The translations under genes and the position numbers were made by a program. 64,000 bases of DNA from Molanna angustata (lineage: Eukaryota > Arthropoda > Insecta > Trichoptera > Molannidae): NCBI GenBank assembly GCA_963576475.1, contig OY754990.1:8367485-8431484 (forward strand). The letters run 5' to 3'. Positions 1-15,662 of the stretch are shown in pieces. The notes beneath the pieces were generated by a model that did not search any database, was not told where the DNA came from, and saw only the letters and a list, made by a program, of their open reading frames with translations. Positions within the stretch are counted from its first letter, which is position 1, and the number at the start of each line of letters is the position of its first letter.

Positions 1-1430
1 CCGATGAGCCAAGAAGTCTTTGTATTTCGCTTGAGGACATCTGATTTCCCAAGAGATCATTTTTTTTTATATCTCGCTTGAAAGTACTTTGCGACTTGAG
101 AGATTATTCTTTATGCTAAAGCCTTTTCGGTCGTTTTAGCTAAAAAAATGAAAATGAGCGATATATGAGAGTATTTTTAGTCAAATTTTCTACTAATAAT
201 TAAAAATTTGTTAGGGGAAAAGTTTTAAATTTAAAAATTGTAGTCTTCTTGTGAGCCTTCAATTATTTTTGGGATTTAGGGTGTAAGTTTCACTTGTTAT
301 AAAGTGTAAAAATTGATGTAATAAAAGATCATAAAGTAACTCTAAATGAGTCGTTTTAATTTTATTTTATCATTTAATTGGGTGTTATGTTATTTCATTA
401 ATTGGGATCATTTTTTTTGTTTTTGTTAGGAGTTTTCTTTTCTTACAAGCGGAACTCTGTTATGTCAAATTGTACTTAAATATCTTAAAGTTAAATTTTT
501 TGAGATATTTGTATTTAGGAATTGGGGATACATATTAGAAGGTTATGTTCTGAAGGAATAATATTTTATATTTCAAACAGTATTCGTTTTACAGGTCAAT
601 ATTTTTTAATCCGTTAACATGATTTTGTATGTTTCAGGTTATATTTTTTTGAATGGTAGATAAGTATATCGTTGTTTTACCATGTCTATTGTGTAACTGT
701 TTCAGGATGATGATTTATGATGCAAATGATTTCCTTTTTTCTTTTCATATCCTTCGGTTTGATTTATGATCTCTGGGTTGGTTTCATAATTTGCAATTTT
801 CAGTTTTTTTTTTAAAAAAAAATTTCTATTAAATTTTTTTTTATGTGGGGTTGCGGGTATGTCATGTTATAGAAAATTATGTATAGGGAAAAATTAATAA
901 TTGGGAATTTATAGTTTTTTTTGTGCGAACACACTAAATTGATTTTTGTCAGGTGGCAATATTTTTTATGATTAGCAAAGCTTATGTCAAATTCTTTCCT
1001 TTTGCCTACATCTATCGAAGCGGGTCGGCCAGCGTAGGAAATATGGCGGCTGATATAACTTAAGATTGCCGAATTTGGGGTAAGTTTGTTTTATGTGTTC
1101 GTATGTCAAGTTATTTTTGCAAGAGATCATTTTTCAAACCAATAATCCTGTTTTCTTTTCTATAATCTAGATGCTGATATAAATGTCAGTCATCCCAAAT
1201 TCAATCCTACCCTGATATTGCGCACCCATTCTGACGAACATAATTTTTATTTAATTCTACAAATGGATTATTCGAATGTTATTCCATTTAGTTTTCCATT
1301 GGAAATATATTTTATTTGGATATTATTTTGCAATTACCATGCTTGCATATACACGACGATGAAATGTACGACATTTAATTCTGCCTAACCTAAAATTTTA
1401 TAACTGACGACAAAGGAGTCACATATAGGA
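1..1430. other. AT-rich DNA, no gene recognised
   Basis: No long open frame, family motif or tandem repeat is visible. The stretch is very AT-rich with many homopolymer T runs. Confidence 0.5.
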
Positions 1431-1443
1431 AATTGTCGGAGAC

Positions 1444-1574
1444 AATTTCTTCATTTGGATTTTTACTTGGACACAAACAAATTTCTTCACTTGGATTTTT
1501 ACTTGGACACAAACAAATTTCTTCACTTGGATTTTTACTTGGACACAAACAAATTTCTTCACTTGGATTTTATT
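1444..1574. repeat. 36-bp tandem repeat, about 3.6 copies
   Basis: The unit begins AATTTCTTCACTTGG and recurs every 36 bases. The only difference in the first copy is a C to T change. Because 36 is a multiple of three, the minus strand reads as a 12-residue peptide repeat, but no gene context supports translation. Confidence 0.85.
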
Positions 1575-2289
1575 GTAACATAGAGGGATCAAGATACAAA
1601 TAGTCACGAGAATTTTAAAATCTAAATACATCTTCTACAACCGGATTCATTTGAAGATATTGGTCATCGAGGGGATCTCCTTATTCATGCTGCGAGTCGA
1701 TATTGTTTTATAATGTTTACTCCATAGCTGTATGATGAGTTATACCTTTATGATTTTATTGTCTGAATATATGAATGTGAATCCATTATGTTTGAACCTA
1801 ATATAGATTGAAATCATGATTTTGAGTATGATATGAAAGAGATTTTGTTTGGTTTGATTTTGATGTAAATTCATGTTATATATAAGTTTCAATCTTTAAC
1901 ATTATTTTTATAACAAATATTTAAAAATTTCACTTTTATATTCAATTTTCATTTTCCTCTTATAGGAAATAGTTGGTACTATACAAACAAAGTTTGATAT
2001 TTTAGAGTCATGTATTATAATTTATTTCTACAATAAAAATGTAAATATCTCAAAGTGCGTTATCTCTCTGTCTTCCTAATGCAGTACATCATTATCTCTC
2101 ATATTCAGTTGATATTTTTATTTAATTTAATTCAATTGTTTGAATTCATTTTGTCTTCATATAGGTTCACGATTAAAAACATGACCCTGAGAGTAAAATT
2201 TTCATGAGTCTCATTGCCTCTATCGCTGACTGTTGGTGGAAGGAAGTGTTGAAGCATATCAAAATCTGTTTCACTATCACACACCTTCT

Positions 2290-2657
<368 letters not shown>

Positions 2658-2851
2658 CCCACTACATTTTTTGCGTCCGCCAAATATCCGACAGATCGGC
2701 GTCCACCACTTCTACTTATTATTTTAGGTTTATGTCAGCGAATTTAGAGCTATTTGTTGCTCACAATCATTGTAGCCATAAGGTTTTTCTTGTAAATTGA
2801 AAAATATAAATATTCAGTTTTATCCTATTTTGGTACGTTTGACACGTCATT

Positions 2852-3175
2852 TTCATACTTGCGTCCATGTGTATATTTTTTGTATATTTTACAAATATCT
2901 TCCTATAGTTTTCACGTCCATTTTTTTATCTTTATTACTGCGTCCGGTGTATATTTTTTGTATATTTTATATATTTCTTCATATAGTTTTCACGTCCATT
3001 TTTCTATCTTTATTACTACTTCCGGTGTATATTAAAAAACTTTCCTATGCATAATTGACATCATACTTGCGTCCATGTGTATATTTTTCGATATTTTATA
3101 TATTTCGTATATTTTATATAGTTTTCACGTCCATTTGTTCTAGCTTTATTACTACGCCTTCTGTACACAGGCGAT
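2852..3175. repeat. Degenerate 78-bp tandem repeat
   Basis: The word GTGTATATTTTT followed by TTTTCACGTCCATTT and CTTTATTACT recurs at 2869, 2947 and 3025 (exactly 78 apart) and again in altered spacing from about 3077. The sequence TCATACTTGCGTCCATG also occurs twice, so a larger unit was partly duplicated. Confidence 0.75.
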
Positions 3176-4390
3176 TCTTAGTGTGTACATAAGTGCACTA
3201 CACTGCATTCTAAAATTAATAAATATATATTATATCAAAAAAACTTATTCAAAACACTTGCAAAAATACGTTATTATGGTACCTAGTAACTTTGTTAGTA
3301 GATGCGTGTTTGTATATAGCGCCAAAATTCGTATATTATAGGATTGTGTGCATAATTTATATGAACGTAATTTTTCTACATATTATCTCATACTAATACG
3401 AAATTTTGCCGATCCGTGATTGTGAGCGACACAGATAGCGCTTCATTGGTATGTGTTAGAAAAGGACAGAACACTGTCCCGGTCCGTGCTTTGCTCCAGA
3501 CATGCGTATTGAAGACAATACTGTCCATAATGAGTTAACATCAACATGCGTAATAACAACATTTTACTTATTATTTGTAAGGATTATTTTACATTAACTT
3601 ACGTACAATGTTATGACAAACATCTGTGGTGTGATTGTGAAGTTTGTCCAAATGTTCATTAGTGTCAGAGTAAAATTAAAAACATCTTTTGTAATATCAA
3701 TAAGGATATTAAAAAAAATATATCAATTAAATTGCTCGTTCTATATTATAGGGATGTTTATTTCAATGTCGATGGACTGATATTATCAATTAAACAACTA
3801 TGTTTTTTTAAATACCTACGATGTTTAGAAACATATTGTGAATTATTGTTCAATTTATTGACAGCTTACTGTTGAGTCCAACGGTGTTTTTATACGCAGT
3901 TTTGAAGAAAACTACATTATTATAACATAAGACCATCTCAATGTTTTTTCAACGATGTTACACCAACAAACATTTGATCTCCTCTATCCTAGAGTTTTAT
4001 ACAATCTTGTAATCGAAAGGCATGCACAAATTTAAGAACGTTGAACTTTTTTTTAAATTTTCAAATAGATATCAACCGGGAGTATAACATCTAGGATTTT
4101 ATGAATCTTTTATATATTTTGAAGTACTCGTATATTATACAAATAACAAAAGTTTTTATTTGATTTTTTTGTTGTGATATATTTAGTCAAAAGATAATTT
4201 TGTGTTAAAAAATGTTGGGGAAATTCATTATTTAAATATTATATAAAACAAACTACATAGGTACCTACTTTGTTTAATGTCACTATTTATTAGATGAAGT
4301 ACTTACGTACTAGGTACATCATATAAATTTAATATGTACCCAAACATTATTTCTTTCAAAATAAATAATAGAATAAAACAAAATTCAAAT
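3176..4390. other. AT-rich DNA, no gene recognised
   Basis: No supported coding or structural feature was seen here. Confidence 0.45.
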
Positions 4391-4510
4391 ACTTCCTTGC
4401 ACCCTGCGCATGTGGCCATTTCATTGCTATTCGACAATTTCATCTAATTTATTTACCTAGTGTTTCCAGCCCCGATAAGCAAGAGTTAAGTGAGAAATAA
4501 TTTTAAATAA
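4391..4510 (-). mobile_element. SINE-like fragment (same family as 53562-53900)
   Basis: Shares CTTCCTTGCACCCTGCGCA and GTGTTTCCAGCCC in the same order and spacing as the tRNA-headed repeat near 53.7 kb, but is diverged and lacks the tRNA-like head. Confidence 0.55.
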
Positions 4511-4635
4511 ATTTATAAACATGATACCTACATATTATGTTTATGTAAAAATGAACTGCAGATAATTTCAATCACGAGCCGCCTATGCTTCTGATTGTGG
4601 TACATAATCAATAATCAGAGTGTCTATCGTCCGAA

Positions 4636-4781
4636 TATGGGCTCCGGTTTTTCTATTTGACTTTAAAGTTGGAAAAACCGTAAAAAATATAGACCCTACA
4701 TACAAATATCGCGTATCCTGGCTTGAAACATTGTCGATATGTTAAGAGAACAAAGTTCTTTTAAACAAATTGATGGTTGGA
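4636..4781 (-). mobile_element. Helitron-family 5' end fragment
   Basis: Reads, in minus orientation, as the diverged 5' end of the Helitron family that is complete at 6119-7168: terminal TCCAACC, then a hairpin region (GTTAAGAGAAC / GTTCTTTTAAAC) and the adjoining segment GCGTATCCTGGCTTG. The rest of the element is missing. Confidence 0.65.
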
Positions 4782-4926
4782 TCAATATTTAGGAACTAAA
4801 ACACTGAACGAAAATGAATATCAATATTCGATGGATACCTCGACTATTATAAATTTGATCATTTTTAAAGAAACTAACACACTGAACGAAAATCAATATT
4901 CGATTGAAATCTTGACTATTATAAAA

Positions 4927-5388
4927 CTAGTTGCATGAAACACACGAGATCCAACTGTCGATAGCGATAGTATGTATAGTTGAAGAATAAGTACCAAACT
5001 ATAAAATCATTAATCCAAATTATTGAATATTTTAAGATATTTTGTTTTTTATACTAGTTGCATGTAACACATGAGATCCAACTGTCGATAGTGATAGTAT
5101 GTATAGTTGAAGAATAGGTAAGTACCAAACTATAAACCCATAAATACAAATTATTTAATATTTTAAGATATTTGGTTTTCTATACAACACATGTACCTAG
5201 GTATGTATGTCAAGATAGGATAGTATGGAGGTCAGTCCTTTGATCCTACCCAGAATATGAAAACAGCATGATGGTATGTATGTATGTTGGGAGATTAGTA
5301 TCAAATTATTAAGTCTTCTTATATATTGTGAGTAGGCTACTTCCATACAAATTGTATGAAGCAATGTCGTCACTAAATTCTTCGTCAA
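4927..5388 (-). mobile_element. Two adjacent Helitron-family 3' end fragments
   Basis: CTAGTTGCATG starts at 4927 and again at 5054. Both are followed by GATCCAACTGTCGATAG and GTATGTATAGTTGAAG, the 3' end of the Helitron family in minus orientation. The first copy is cut off by the second after about 127 bp, suggesting one inserted into the other. Both are preceded by an A, as expected for insertion between A and T. Confidence 0.7.
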
Positions 5389-5790
5389 ACTCGCTTTCCA
5401 TTTTCAAGAAAAGACTAAAGCAGGGATATCTCTCCGAAAATACCTGATCCCTCTCCTTTTCCTTCCTTCCCTTTGCTACGTAATATTTACTAAAGAAGGA
5501 ATATTTACCCCTTGACACCTGATCTCGGTTTCCTCTTCTTGTTCTTTCCCAATCCTTTTTTTTTGTTATGCTATTATTTTATTTTTTTTATTGTTTATCT
5601 TGGTGTTATGTATATTTTCTTTGTTCTTTTTTAGCTTTTATTTTTTGTTGATGTAGGTACATATATAATTCTGTCAATCTGGTTGCTTGGAAAAAATTGC
5701 CTAATGGCAATAAGCCCGCTAGTGTGCTTTATATTTGTTTATATTATGTACAAAAAGATAAATATATAAATATGAATTTTATTCTTATTA
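5389..5790 (+). mobile_element. Probable 3' end of a truncated LINE
   Basis: A pyrimidine-rich stretch leads to GGTTGCTTGGAAAAAATTGC followed by CTAATGGCAATAAGCC, a stem-like word resembling 3' ends of CR1/Jockey-type LINEs in moths (family recognition from memory, not tested). No coding sequence remains. Confidence 0.35.
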
Positions 5791-5981
5791 TTAGGACGCG
5801 TTTCGCCTAGTAAGGGCCTTATATTTTCTGTCTATAAAATATACTTAGGTTTTAACACCAAGATTACGCAATAATTAGATATTTTTAGCTCAAATTTAAT
5901 GTCACGGATTATTGCGCTAAAAATCAGATGAACATATTATCCACATCTCAAAATGAAGAATATCTATTATTAAAAAGAAGG

Positions 5982-7335
5982 CTACGACTATTTACACGAC
6001 TCAACCATAGACGAAAACCAAAAATAACCACAAAAAACGCTTTCAAGTTATAAAAATATTTACCTTTGTTTATACTTTGTTATAATTGTAGATCTCGATA
6101 AAAAAATGATTTATAAAACTAGTTGCATGTAACACATGAGATCCAACTGTCGATAGCGATAGTATGTATAGTTGAAGAATATGTACCAAACTATAAACCC
6201 ATAGATACAAATTATTGAATATTTTCAGATATTTTGTTTTCTATACAACATATGTAGGTATGTATGTCAAGATAGGATAGTATGGAAGAAGATCCTTTTT
6301 CCTACCCAGAATATGCAAATTGCATGATGGTATGTATGTATGTTTGGAGATGAAGTAACAAACTATTAAGTCTTCTTACATATTGTGTATAGGCGACTGC
6401 CATACAAAATGTATGAAGCGATGTCGTCACTAAATTCAATTTTTAAAAAAATTGTTAAAAAAAAATTGAGATCTTCTACTACAATGTTAATATTTTTTAT
6501 AGAAAATTAAATTATCTAGTTGGGGTGTTTCGGCTTTTTTCGATAATTGTAAAAGTTTTGGAAATATAGGCAGTTAAACTCATAAATTTATCATAAAAAA
6601 AATATTTTTCTTAATAAAAAATGTTTGAGAAACCCTGGAATTTTTTTGAAAAAACTAATTTGAGATTTTGTATTTGTCTATGTTTGTACCAATTTTCAGC
6701 GTTCTACCGTTTATGGTTTCTGAGATATATGGAAAAATAAAATAAAAATTCAAAAGTTGATAACCCCTGACTGAAACAAAAATTCAAAATTCCGAGTATA
6801 AAAGTTTTGTAGGCCTGTAACTGTTTATATATTCTGAAATTTTAGGCTCTGTAAATTGAGCGGATCAAAAGTTATAAGGGGGGGACGGACACACAGACAC
6901 ACACACACACAGACACACACACAGACACACAGACACACACACAGACACACACACACACAGACACACGAAATGTTCTACTCCGAATTCTGAGTAAATCCGT
7001 GTATGGAACATATATGCTGCGAAGCCTCTAAGTTGGTGTTTTTTGACTTCAAAGTTGGAAAATCCATGAAAAAAGTAGACCTCTCCATACAATTCTCGCG
7101 TATTCTGGCTTGATACATTGTCGATATGTTAAGAGAACAAAGTTCTCCTGAACAAATCGACAGTTGGATTAAGTAAATGTAATGAGATGCCTATATTATT
7201 TATTTTTTCTTCAAGTTGGTTTCCATGATGCATTTTTATGACCATTGAAAAAATGACAAAGGTAAATATTTTTGTATTTTGATTTATCTGCGCTTTCTAT
7301 GGTTATAAATGACCTAAAAACATAGACGACGTCAG
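5982..7335 (+). mobile_element. TIR repeat (family TR1) split by a Helitron
   Basis: The left part (5982-6118) carries GCTACGACTATTTACACGAC at its end; the right part (7169-7335) carries the inverted subterminal words GATTTATCTGCGC, TATGGTTATAAATGACC and GACGTCAG. The two halves are continuous in copies at 21.05 and 24.3 kb, so the Helitron at 6119-7168 interrupts this copy. Its right tip is lost in the adjoining A run and (TA)n tract. Confidence 0.65.
6119..7168 (-). mobile_element. Complete non-autonomous Helitron, about 1050 bp
   Basis: On the minus strand the element begins TCCAACTGTCGAT and ends CAACTAG, matching Helitron 5'-TC and CTRR-3' ends. It carries a 14-bp inverted repeat (ATCCAACTGTCGAT, the leading A being flank at the 5' end) at the very 5' end and about 22 bp inside the 3' end. 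A large hairpin lies next to the 5' end (GTTCAGGAGAAC / GTTCTCTTAACAT), and a small hairpin CATGT-GTT-ACATG sits a few bases before the terminal CTAG. An internal (CA)n-rich tract is at 6896-6965. Insertion is exactly between A and T without a target duplication: the flanks TATAAAA and TTAAG are joined in the empty copies at 21084/21085 and 24345/24346. No Rep/helicase gene is present. Confidence 0.85.
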
Positions 7336-7340
7336 AAAAA

Positions 7341-7546
<206 letters not shown>

Positions 7547-7602
7547 TATCCGTTTCTCGGGTACTCCGCGTCGTGTTCGTTTGGTTTCTGGTGAAACCTT
7601 GT

Positions 7603-7644
7603 CTTCGACGTTTCAGCCGTACGTTGACGGCCATCCTCAGGAAG
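7603..7644 (-). ncRNA. Hammerhead-ribozyme-like motif (PLE-B, left copy)
   Basis: On the minus strand: helix I strand CUUC, core CUGAGGA (fits CUGANGA), helix II GCCGU/ACGGC with a CAACGU loop, core GAAA, a minimal self-complementary helix III ACGU, cleavage triplet GUC, then helix I strand GAAG. This is the order of a minimal type I hammerhead, which is known from Penelope-like elements. Activity is inferred only. Confidence 0.6.
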
Positions 7645-7704
7645 TCAGGAAGTCAGGTACCAACCCTCCTCGCCGCAGCCAGAGACTACAGACGAAGCAC
7701 CTGA

Positions 7705-7746
7705 CTTCCTGAGGATGGCCGTCAACGTACGGCTGAAACGTTGAAG
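7705..7746 (+). ncRNA. Hammerhead-ribozyme-like motif (PLE-B, right copy)
   Basis: Same architecture as the inverted copy at 7603-7644: CUUC, CUGAGGA, GCCGU/ACGGC stem, GAAA, ACGU, GAAG. The cleavage triplet is GUU instead of GUC; H17 = U is tolerated less well in known hammerheads, so this copy may be weaker. Confidence 0.5.
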
Positions 7747-7834
7747 ACAAGGTTTCACCAGAAACCAAACGAACACGACGCGGAGTACCCGAGAAACGGA
7801 TACATCATTTACACCCCTCCGCGAGAGCCTGAAA

Positions 7835-11032
<3,198 letters not shown>

Positions 11033-11250
11033 ATATTTGATGTTTTCATGGGTGAAATATGTTATAATATTTTTATCTCGGTTTTCCCGTGTCAGTAGGT
11101 CTTGACTAAGACCATTTGTCTTCCGACGTTTCGCCTGAATATCACCAGGCATTTTCAAGGACTTAACGAAAATCACGCGCTCGACACACGTCTACTCACA
11201 CTGAAAGCTCACCGTCAAGTGACTCGTAGCGTACAAGATGGCCGCTTATG

Positions 11251-11556
11251 TCAAATATTGTTAGCGCGACGTGATTGGCTCCTTGTGACACGCCCACCTG
11301 CTGTCGTGTTCATTGGTAATAATATTTTATCATTATTTTTGTGTTGTGATTTATTGTTAATTTTAGTTGTGACATTAATATTATTATTGTTGTGTTTTGG
11401 GGTTATTTTCGCTATGGTATTATTAATATTATTATTGTATTGTTTGTCATATAAAATGTTCTTCCAGGTACTAGGCAAACGAACTCCGTCGTCCCGATTG
11501 TTCATTATATCCCTTCTCTTATATATTTCTATAGCTTCCCTGTAAATTCTGAGAGG
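11251..11556 (-). pseudogene. PLE-A carboxy-terminal fragment (left arm)
   Basis: Encodes the last residues of the PLE-A protein (MNNRDDGVRLPSTWKNILYD onward, ending RRANNI). The GIY-YIG and RT parts are absent because of 5' truncation. The frame is intact to the stop shared with the longer copy. Confidence 0.8.
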
Positions 11557-11570
11557 TTCTAAGTTCTGAG

Positions 11571-11917
11571 ATTTTGACCATTCAAAAATAATAGCAAGTT
11601 TAAACAGTGAACCTCTCAGAATTTACAGGGAAGCTATAGAAATATATAAGAGAAGGGATATAATGAACAATCGGGACGACGGAGTTCGTTTGCCTAGTAC
11701 CTGGAAGAACATTTTATATGACAAACAATACAATAATAATATTAATAATACCATAGCGAAAATAACCCCAAAACACAACAATAATAATATTAATGTCACA
11801 ACTAAAATTAACAATAAATCACAACACAAAAATAATGATAAAATATTATTACCAACGAACACGACAGCAGGTGGGCGTGTTACAAGGAGCCAATCACGTC
11901 GCGCTAACAATATTTGA
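11571..11917 (+). pseudogene. PLE-A carboxy-terminal fragment (right arm)
   Basis: Begins within the sequence for DFDHSKIIASLNSEPLRIYR and runs to the same RRANNI stop as the longer PLE-A copy. It extends about a dozen codons further 5' than the left arm. Confidence 0.8.
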
Positions 11918-12135
11918 CATAAGCGGCCATCTTGTACGCTACGAGTCACTTGACGGTGAGCTTTCAGTGTGAGTAGACGTGTGTCGCGCGCGTGCTTTTC
12001 GTTAAGTCCTTGAAAATGCCTGGTGATATTCAGGCGAAACGTCGGAAGACAAATGGTCTTAGTCAAGACCTACTGACACGGGAAAACCGAGATAAAAATA
12101 TTATAACATATTTCACCCGTGAAAACATCAAATAT

Positions 12136-12696
<561 letters not shown>

Positions 12697-12846
12697 CCTG
12701 AGAGCCATTGTAAGCACTAGTTATGGTAACAGAGCCATTTGTCTATCACTGATATGCATTTTAAAGTTTAATAAATCTTTTTCCAGCATATTTTACATTA
12801 TGTAGTATTGAATGACAGCTGTCAAATTCATACAAATATTTTGTCA

Positions 12847-13294
<448 letters not shown>

Positions 13295-14710
13295 TTAAAC
13301 TTTCCTATGATAAAATGTCTTCCCACAGACATTGCATTCATGTGCTTTTTCACTCGAATGAGTTACTCCATGATTATTTAAATTTCCTTTATGAGAAAAC
13401 GTCTTCCCACAGACATTGCATTCATGTGGTTTTTCACCCGAATGAGTAGGTCCATGTTTCTTTAAATCTCCTTTTCGAGAAAATGTCTTCCCACAGACAT
13501 TGCATTCATGTGGTTTTTCACCCGAATGAGTTGTTAGTCTATGTTTGTTTAAATCTCCTTTTAGTGAAAAAGTCTTCCCACAGACATTGCATTCATGTGG
13601 TTTTTCACCCGAATGAGTGAGATGATGTAGTTTTAAATTTCTCCTCCGAGAAAATATCTTCTCACAGACATTGCATTCATGTGGTTTTTCACCCGAATGA
13701 GTTAGTCCATGTTTGTTTAAATTTCTTTTTTGTGAAAACGTCTTACCACAGACATTGCATTCATGTGGTTTTTCACCCGAATGAGTTAGTCTATGTTTGT
13801 TTAAATATACTTTTTGTGAAAATGGCTTCCCACAGACATTGCATTCATGTGGTTTTTCACCCGAATGAGTTAGTTCATGTCTATTTAAATCTCCTTTTAG
13901 ATAAAATGTCTTCCCACAGACATTGCATTCATGTGGTTTTTCACCCGAATGAGTTAGTTCATGTCTATTTAAATCTCCTTTTAGATAAAATGTCTTCCCA
14001 CAGACATTGCATTCATGTGGTTTTTCACCCGAATGAGTTAGTCTATGTTTGTTTAAATCTCCTTTTTGTGAAAATGTCTTCCCACAGACATTGCATTCAT
14101 GTGGTTTTTCACCCGAATGAGTAAGTCTATGTTTGTTTAAATATACTTTTTGAGAAAATGTCTTCCCACAGACATTGCATTCATGTGGTTTTTCACCCGA
14201 ATGAGTTAGTCTATGTTTGTTTAAATCTCCTTTTTGTGAAAATGTCTTCCCACAGACATTGCATTCATGTGGTTTTTCACCCGAATGAGTTAGTCTATGT
14301 TTGTTTAAATATACTTTTTGTGAAAATGCCTTCCCACAGACATTGCATTCATGTGGTTTTTCACCCGAATGAGTTAGTTCATGTCTATTTAAATCTCCTT
14401 TTCGAGAAAATGTCTTCCCACAGAGATTGCATTCATGTTGTTTTTCACCTAAATGAGTTAGTCCATGTTTGTTTAAATCTATTTTAGAAAATGTTTTCTC
14501 GCAATCGTTTGATTCATAAGAAGTATGTATAGGTGTATTTATTATGTCTTCATTTTTAATGATTGAGTGCTCTTCGATTTCTTTTTTTAAATCTACTTCA
14601 CATTCTTCAATTGAGAAATAAGGAAATTCTTTATCAATGTATTGGCCTATTGAAAGAGAATGTTCATTTTTTATTGTTAGTTTTATTTTTTGGTTTACTG
14701 GATGGTTCAT
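13295..14710 (-). CDS. C2H2 zinc-finger protein, single large exon
   Basis: 471 codons. The amino part (about 75 residues) is acidic and charged (FPYFSIEECEVDLKKEIEEH) with no recognised domain. It is followed by a degenerate finger whose first Cys is lost (SNDCEKTF), then 13 complete C2H2 fingers of 28 residues joined by THSGEKPHECNVCGK linkers; one has an extra Thr (HRLTTH). The frame stops inside a 14th finger (CGKTFYHRKV) because of a one-base deletion relative to sister repeats. The linkers imply sequence-specific DNA binding in the nucleus; the target is unknown. Finger-tip residues alternate between a few types (QKGDLNKH, QKVYLNKH, LKGDLNRH), showing recent tandem duplication or conversion. 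Just upstream of the ATG the minus strand reads TATTTTTCAG then AAAATG, a good 3' splice site, so a non-coding or short coding exon probably lies upstream. Confidence 0.85.
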   Translation of the reverse strand: MNHPVNQKIKLTIKNEHSLSIGQYIDKEFPYFSIEECEVDLKKEIEEHSIIKNEDIINTPIHTSYESNDCEKTFSKIDLNKHGLTHLGEKQHECNLCGKTFSRKGDLNRHELTHSGEKPHECNVCGKAFSQKVYLNKHRLTHSGEKPHECNVCGKTFSQKGDLNKHRLTHSGEKPHECNVCGKTFSQKVYLNKHRLTHSGEKPHECNVCGKTFSQKGDLNKHRLTHSGEKPHECNVCGKTFYLKGDLNRHELTHSGEKPHECNVCGKTFYLKGDLNRHELTHSGEKPHECNVCGKPFSQKVYLNKHRLTHSGEKPHECNVCGKTFSQKRNLNKHGLTHSGEKPHECNVCEKIFSRRRNLKLHHLTHSGEKPHECNVCGKTFSLKGDLNKHRLTTHSGEKPHECNVCGKTFSRKGDLKKHGPTHSGEKPHECNVCGKTFSHKGNLNNHGVTHSSEKAHECNVCGKTFYHRKV

Positions 14711-14827
14711 TTTCTGAAAAATATTTATACAAAAGATTAATTAAAAAAACCCTCATTGACTGTTTAATGTCGCTGAATAAATAACGAATGAACATATCAT
14801 ATAAAACAATAAACATATCTTACGTAA

Positions 14828-15086
14828 AACACTCTTGTCTTACACAGGACACTGTCAACATTCATTAGCGCAGGCCATGATTATATAGTTGTAAATTAAC
14901 TTCACTGTAACTCAACATTTTTTCATATCGCTTATATATTATGATAAGTATACCTCGCCCAACGAAAGATTGCGGCTGACATAACCTGTGCATAAACCAA
15001 TTTTAGTGCAGAAAAATACTCTAATTTGTATTAACCAATAAAATTAGTTGACTTTCGACGTTGTGCAGCGAATGACGTGTCACTTT
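14828..15086 (-). promoter_or_regulatory. Probable 5' flank or promoter region of the zinc-finger gene
   Basis: Lies directly upstream of the zinc-finger exon on the minus strand and is duplicated at 10437-10704. It has no long frame. A start site or first exon here is an inference from position and from the 3' splice site at 14714; no clear TATA box or initiator was identified. Confidence 0.3.
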
Positions 15087-15112
15087 TTCCCTGACCTTTG
15101 CATCCATAGATT

Positions 15113-15307
15113 TTTGGCTACGACTATTTACACGACTCAAATATAGACGAAAACCAAAAATAACCACAGAAAACGCAGATAAATCAAGTTATAAAAATAT
15201 TTACCTATGTTTATACTTTGTTATAATTGTAGATCTTGATGAGACCTCTCGTCTACCACGAGGAAACATCAAGCCAAGGTGTGAGTCGTGTTAATAGTCG
15301 TAGCCAT
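15113..15307. mobile_element. Short TR1-type element with 23-bp TIRs
   Basis: Begins GGCTACGACTATTTACACG and ends CGTGTTAATAGTCGTAGCC, an inverted repeat. It contains the TR1 left body and, at about 15238-15287, an inverted scrap of the solo-LTR 3' end (GATGAGACCTCTCGTC). So it is a recombinant of TR1 and LTR pieces. Confidence 0.65.
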
Positions 15308-15387
15308 ATATATTTTATGTCTATGGACTCGAAAAACAAGAGATTGCGGGTGACAGTTTTATAAAGCGTTGTTAAAAATTAAAAAAT

Positions 15388-15662
15388 CTACGGTGCCACT
15401 ATTTTTACGACCGGAATTGGCGGGAAAAGCGATTTCCCGCCAAAAAGTGTCTATTTACACGACAAATTTTCTGACGTCGTCTATGTTTTTAGGTCATTTA
15501 TAACCATAGAAAGCGCAGATAAATCAAAATACAAAAATTTACCTTTGTCATTTTCTCAATGGTCATAAAAATGCATCATGGAAACCAACTTGAAGAAAAA
15601 ATAAATAATATTGGCATCTTATTACATTAACTTAATTTTATAAATAATTTTTTCATCGAGAT
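15388..15662 (-). mobile_element. TR1 right end, interrupted by an LTR
   Basis: Runs inverted from CGGTGCCACTATTTTTACG through a palindrome (GGCGGGAAAAGCGATTTCCC, 15419-15438, completed by GCC) to ATTTTTTCATCGAGAT, where the LTR at 15663 begins. The same outer segment closes the TR1 copy at 22180-22243. Confidence 0.6.

Noticed and set aside
13681..14487. Plus-strand repetitive frames with [18 protein letters not shown]
   Set aside because: They are the reverse strand of the 84-bp zinc-finger repeats.
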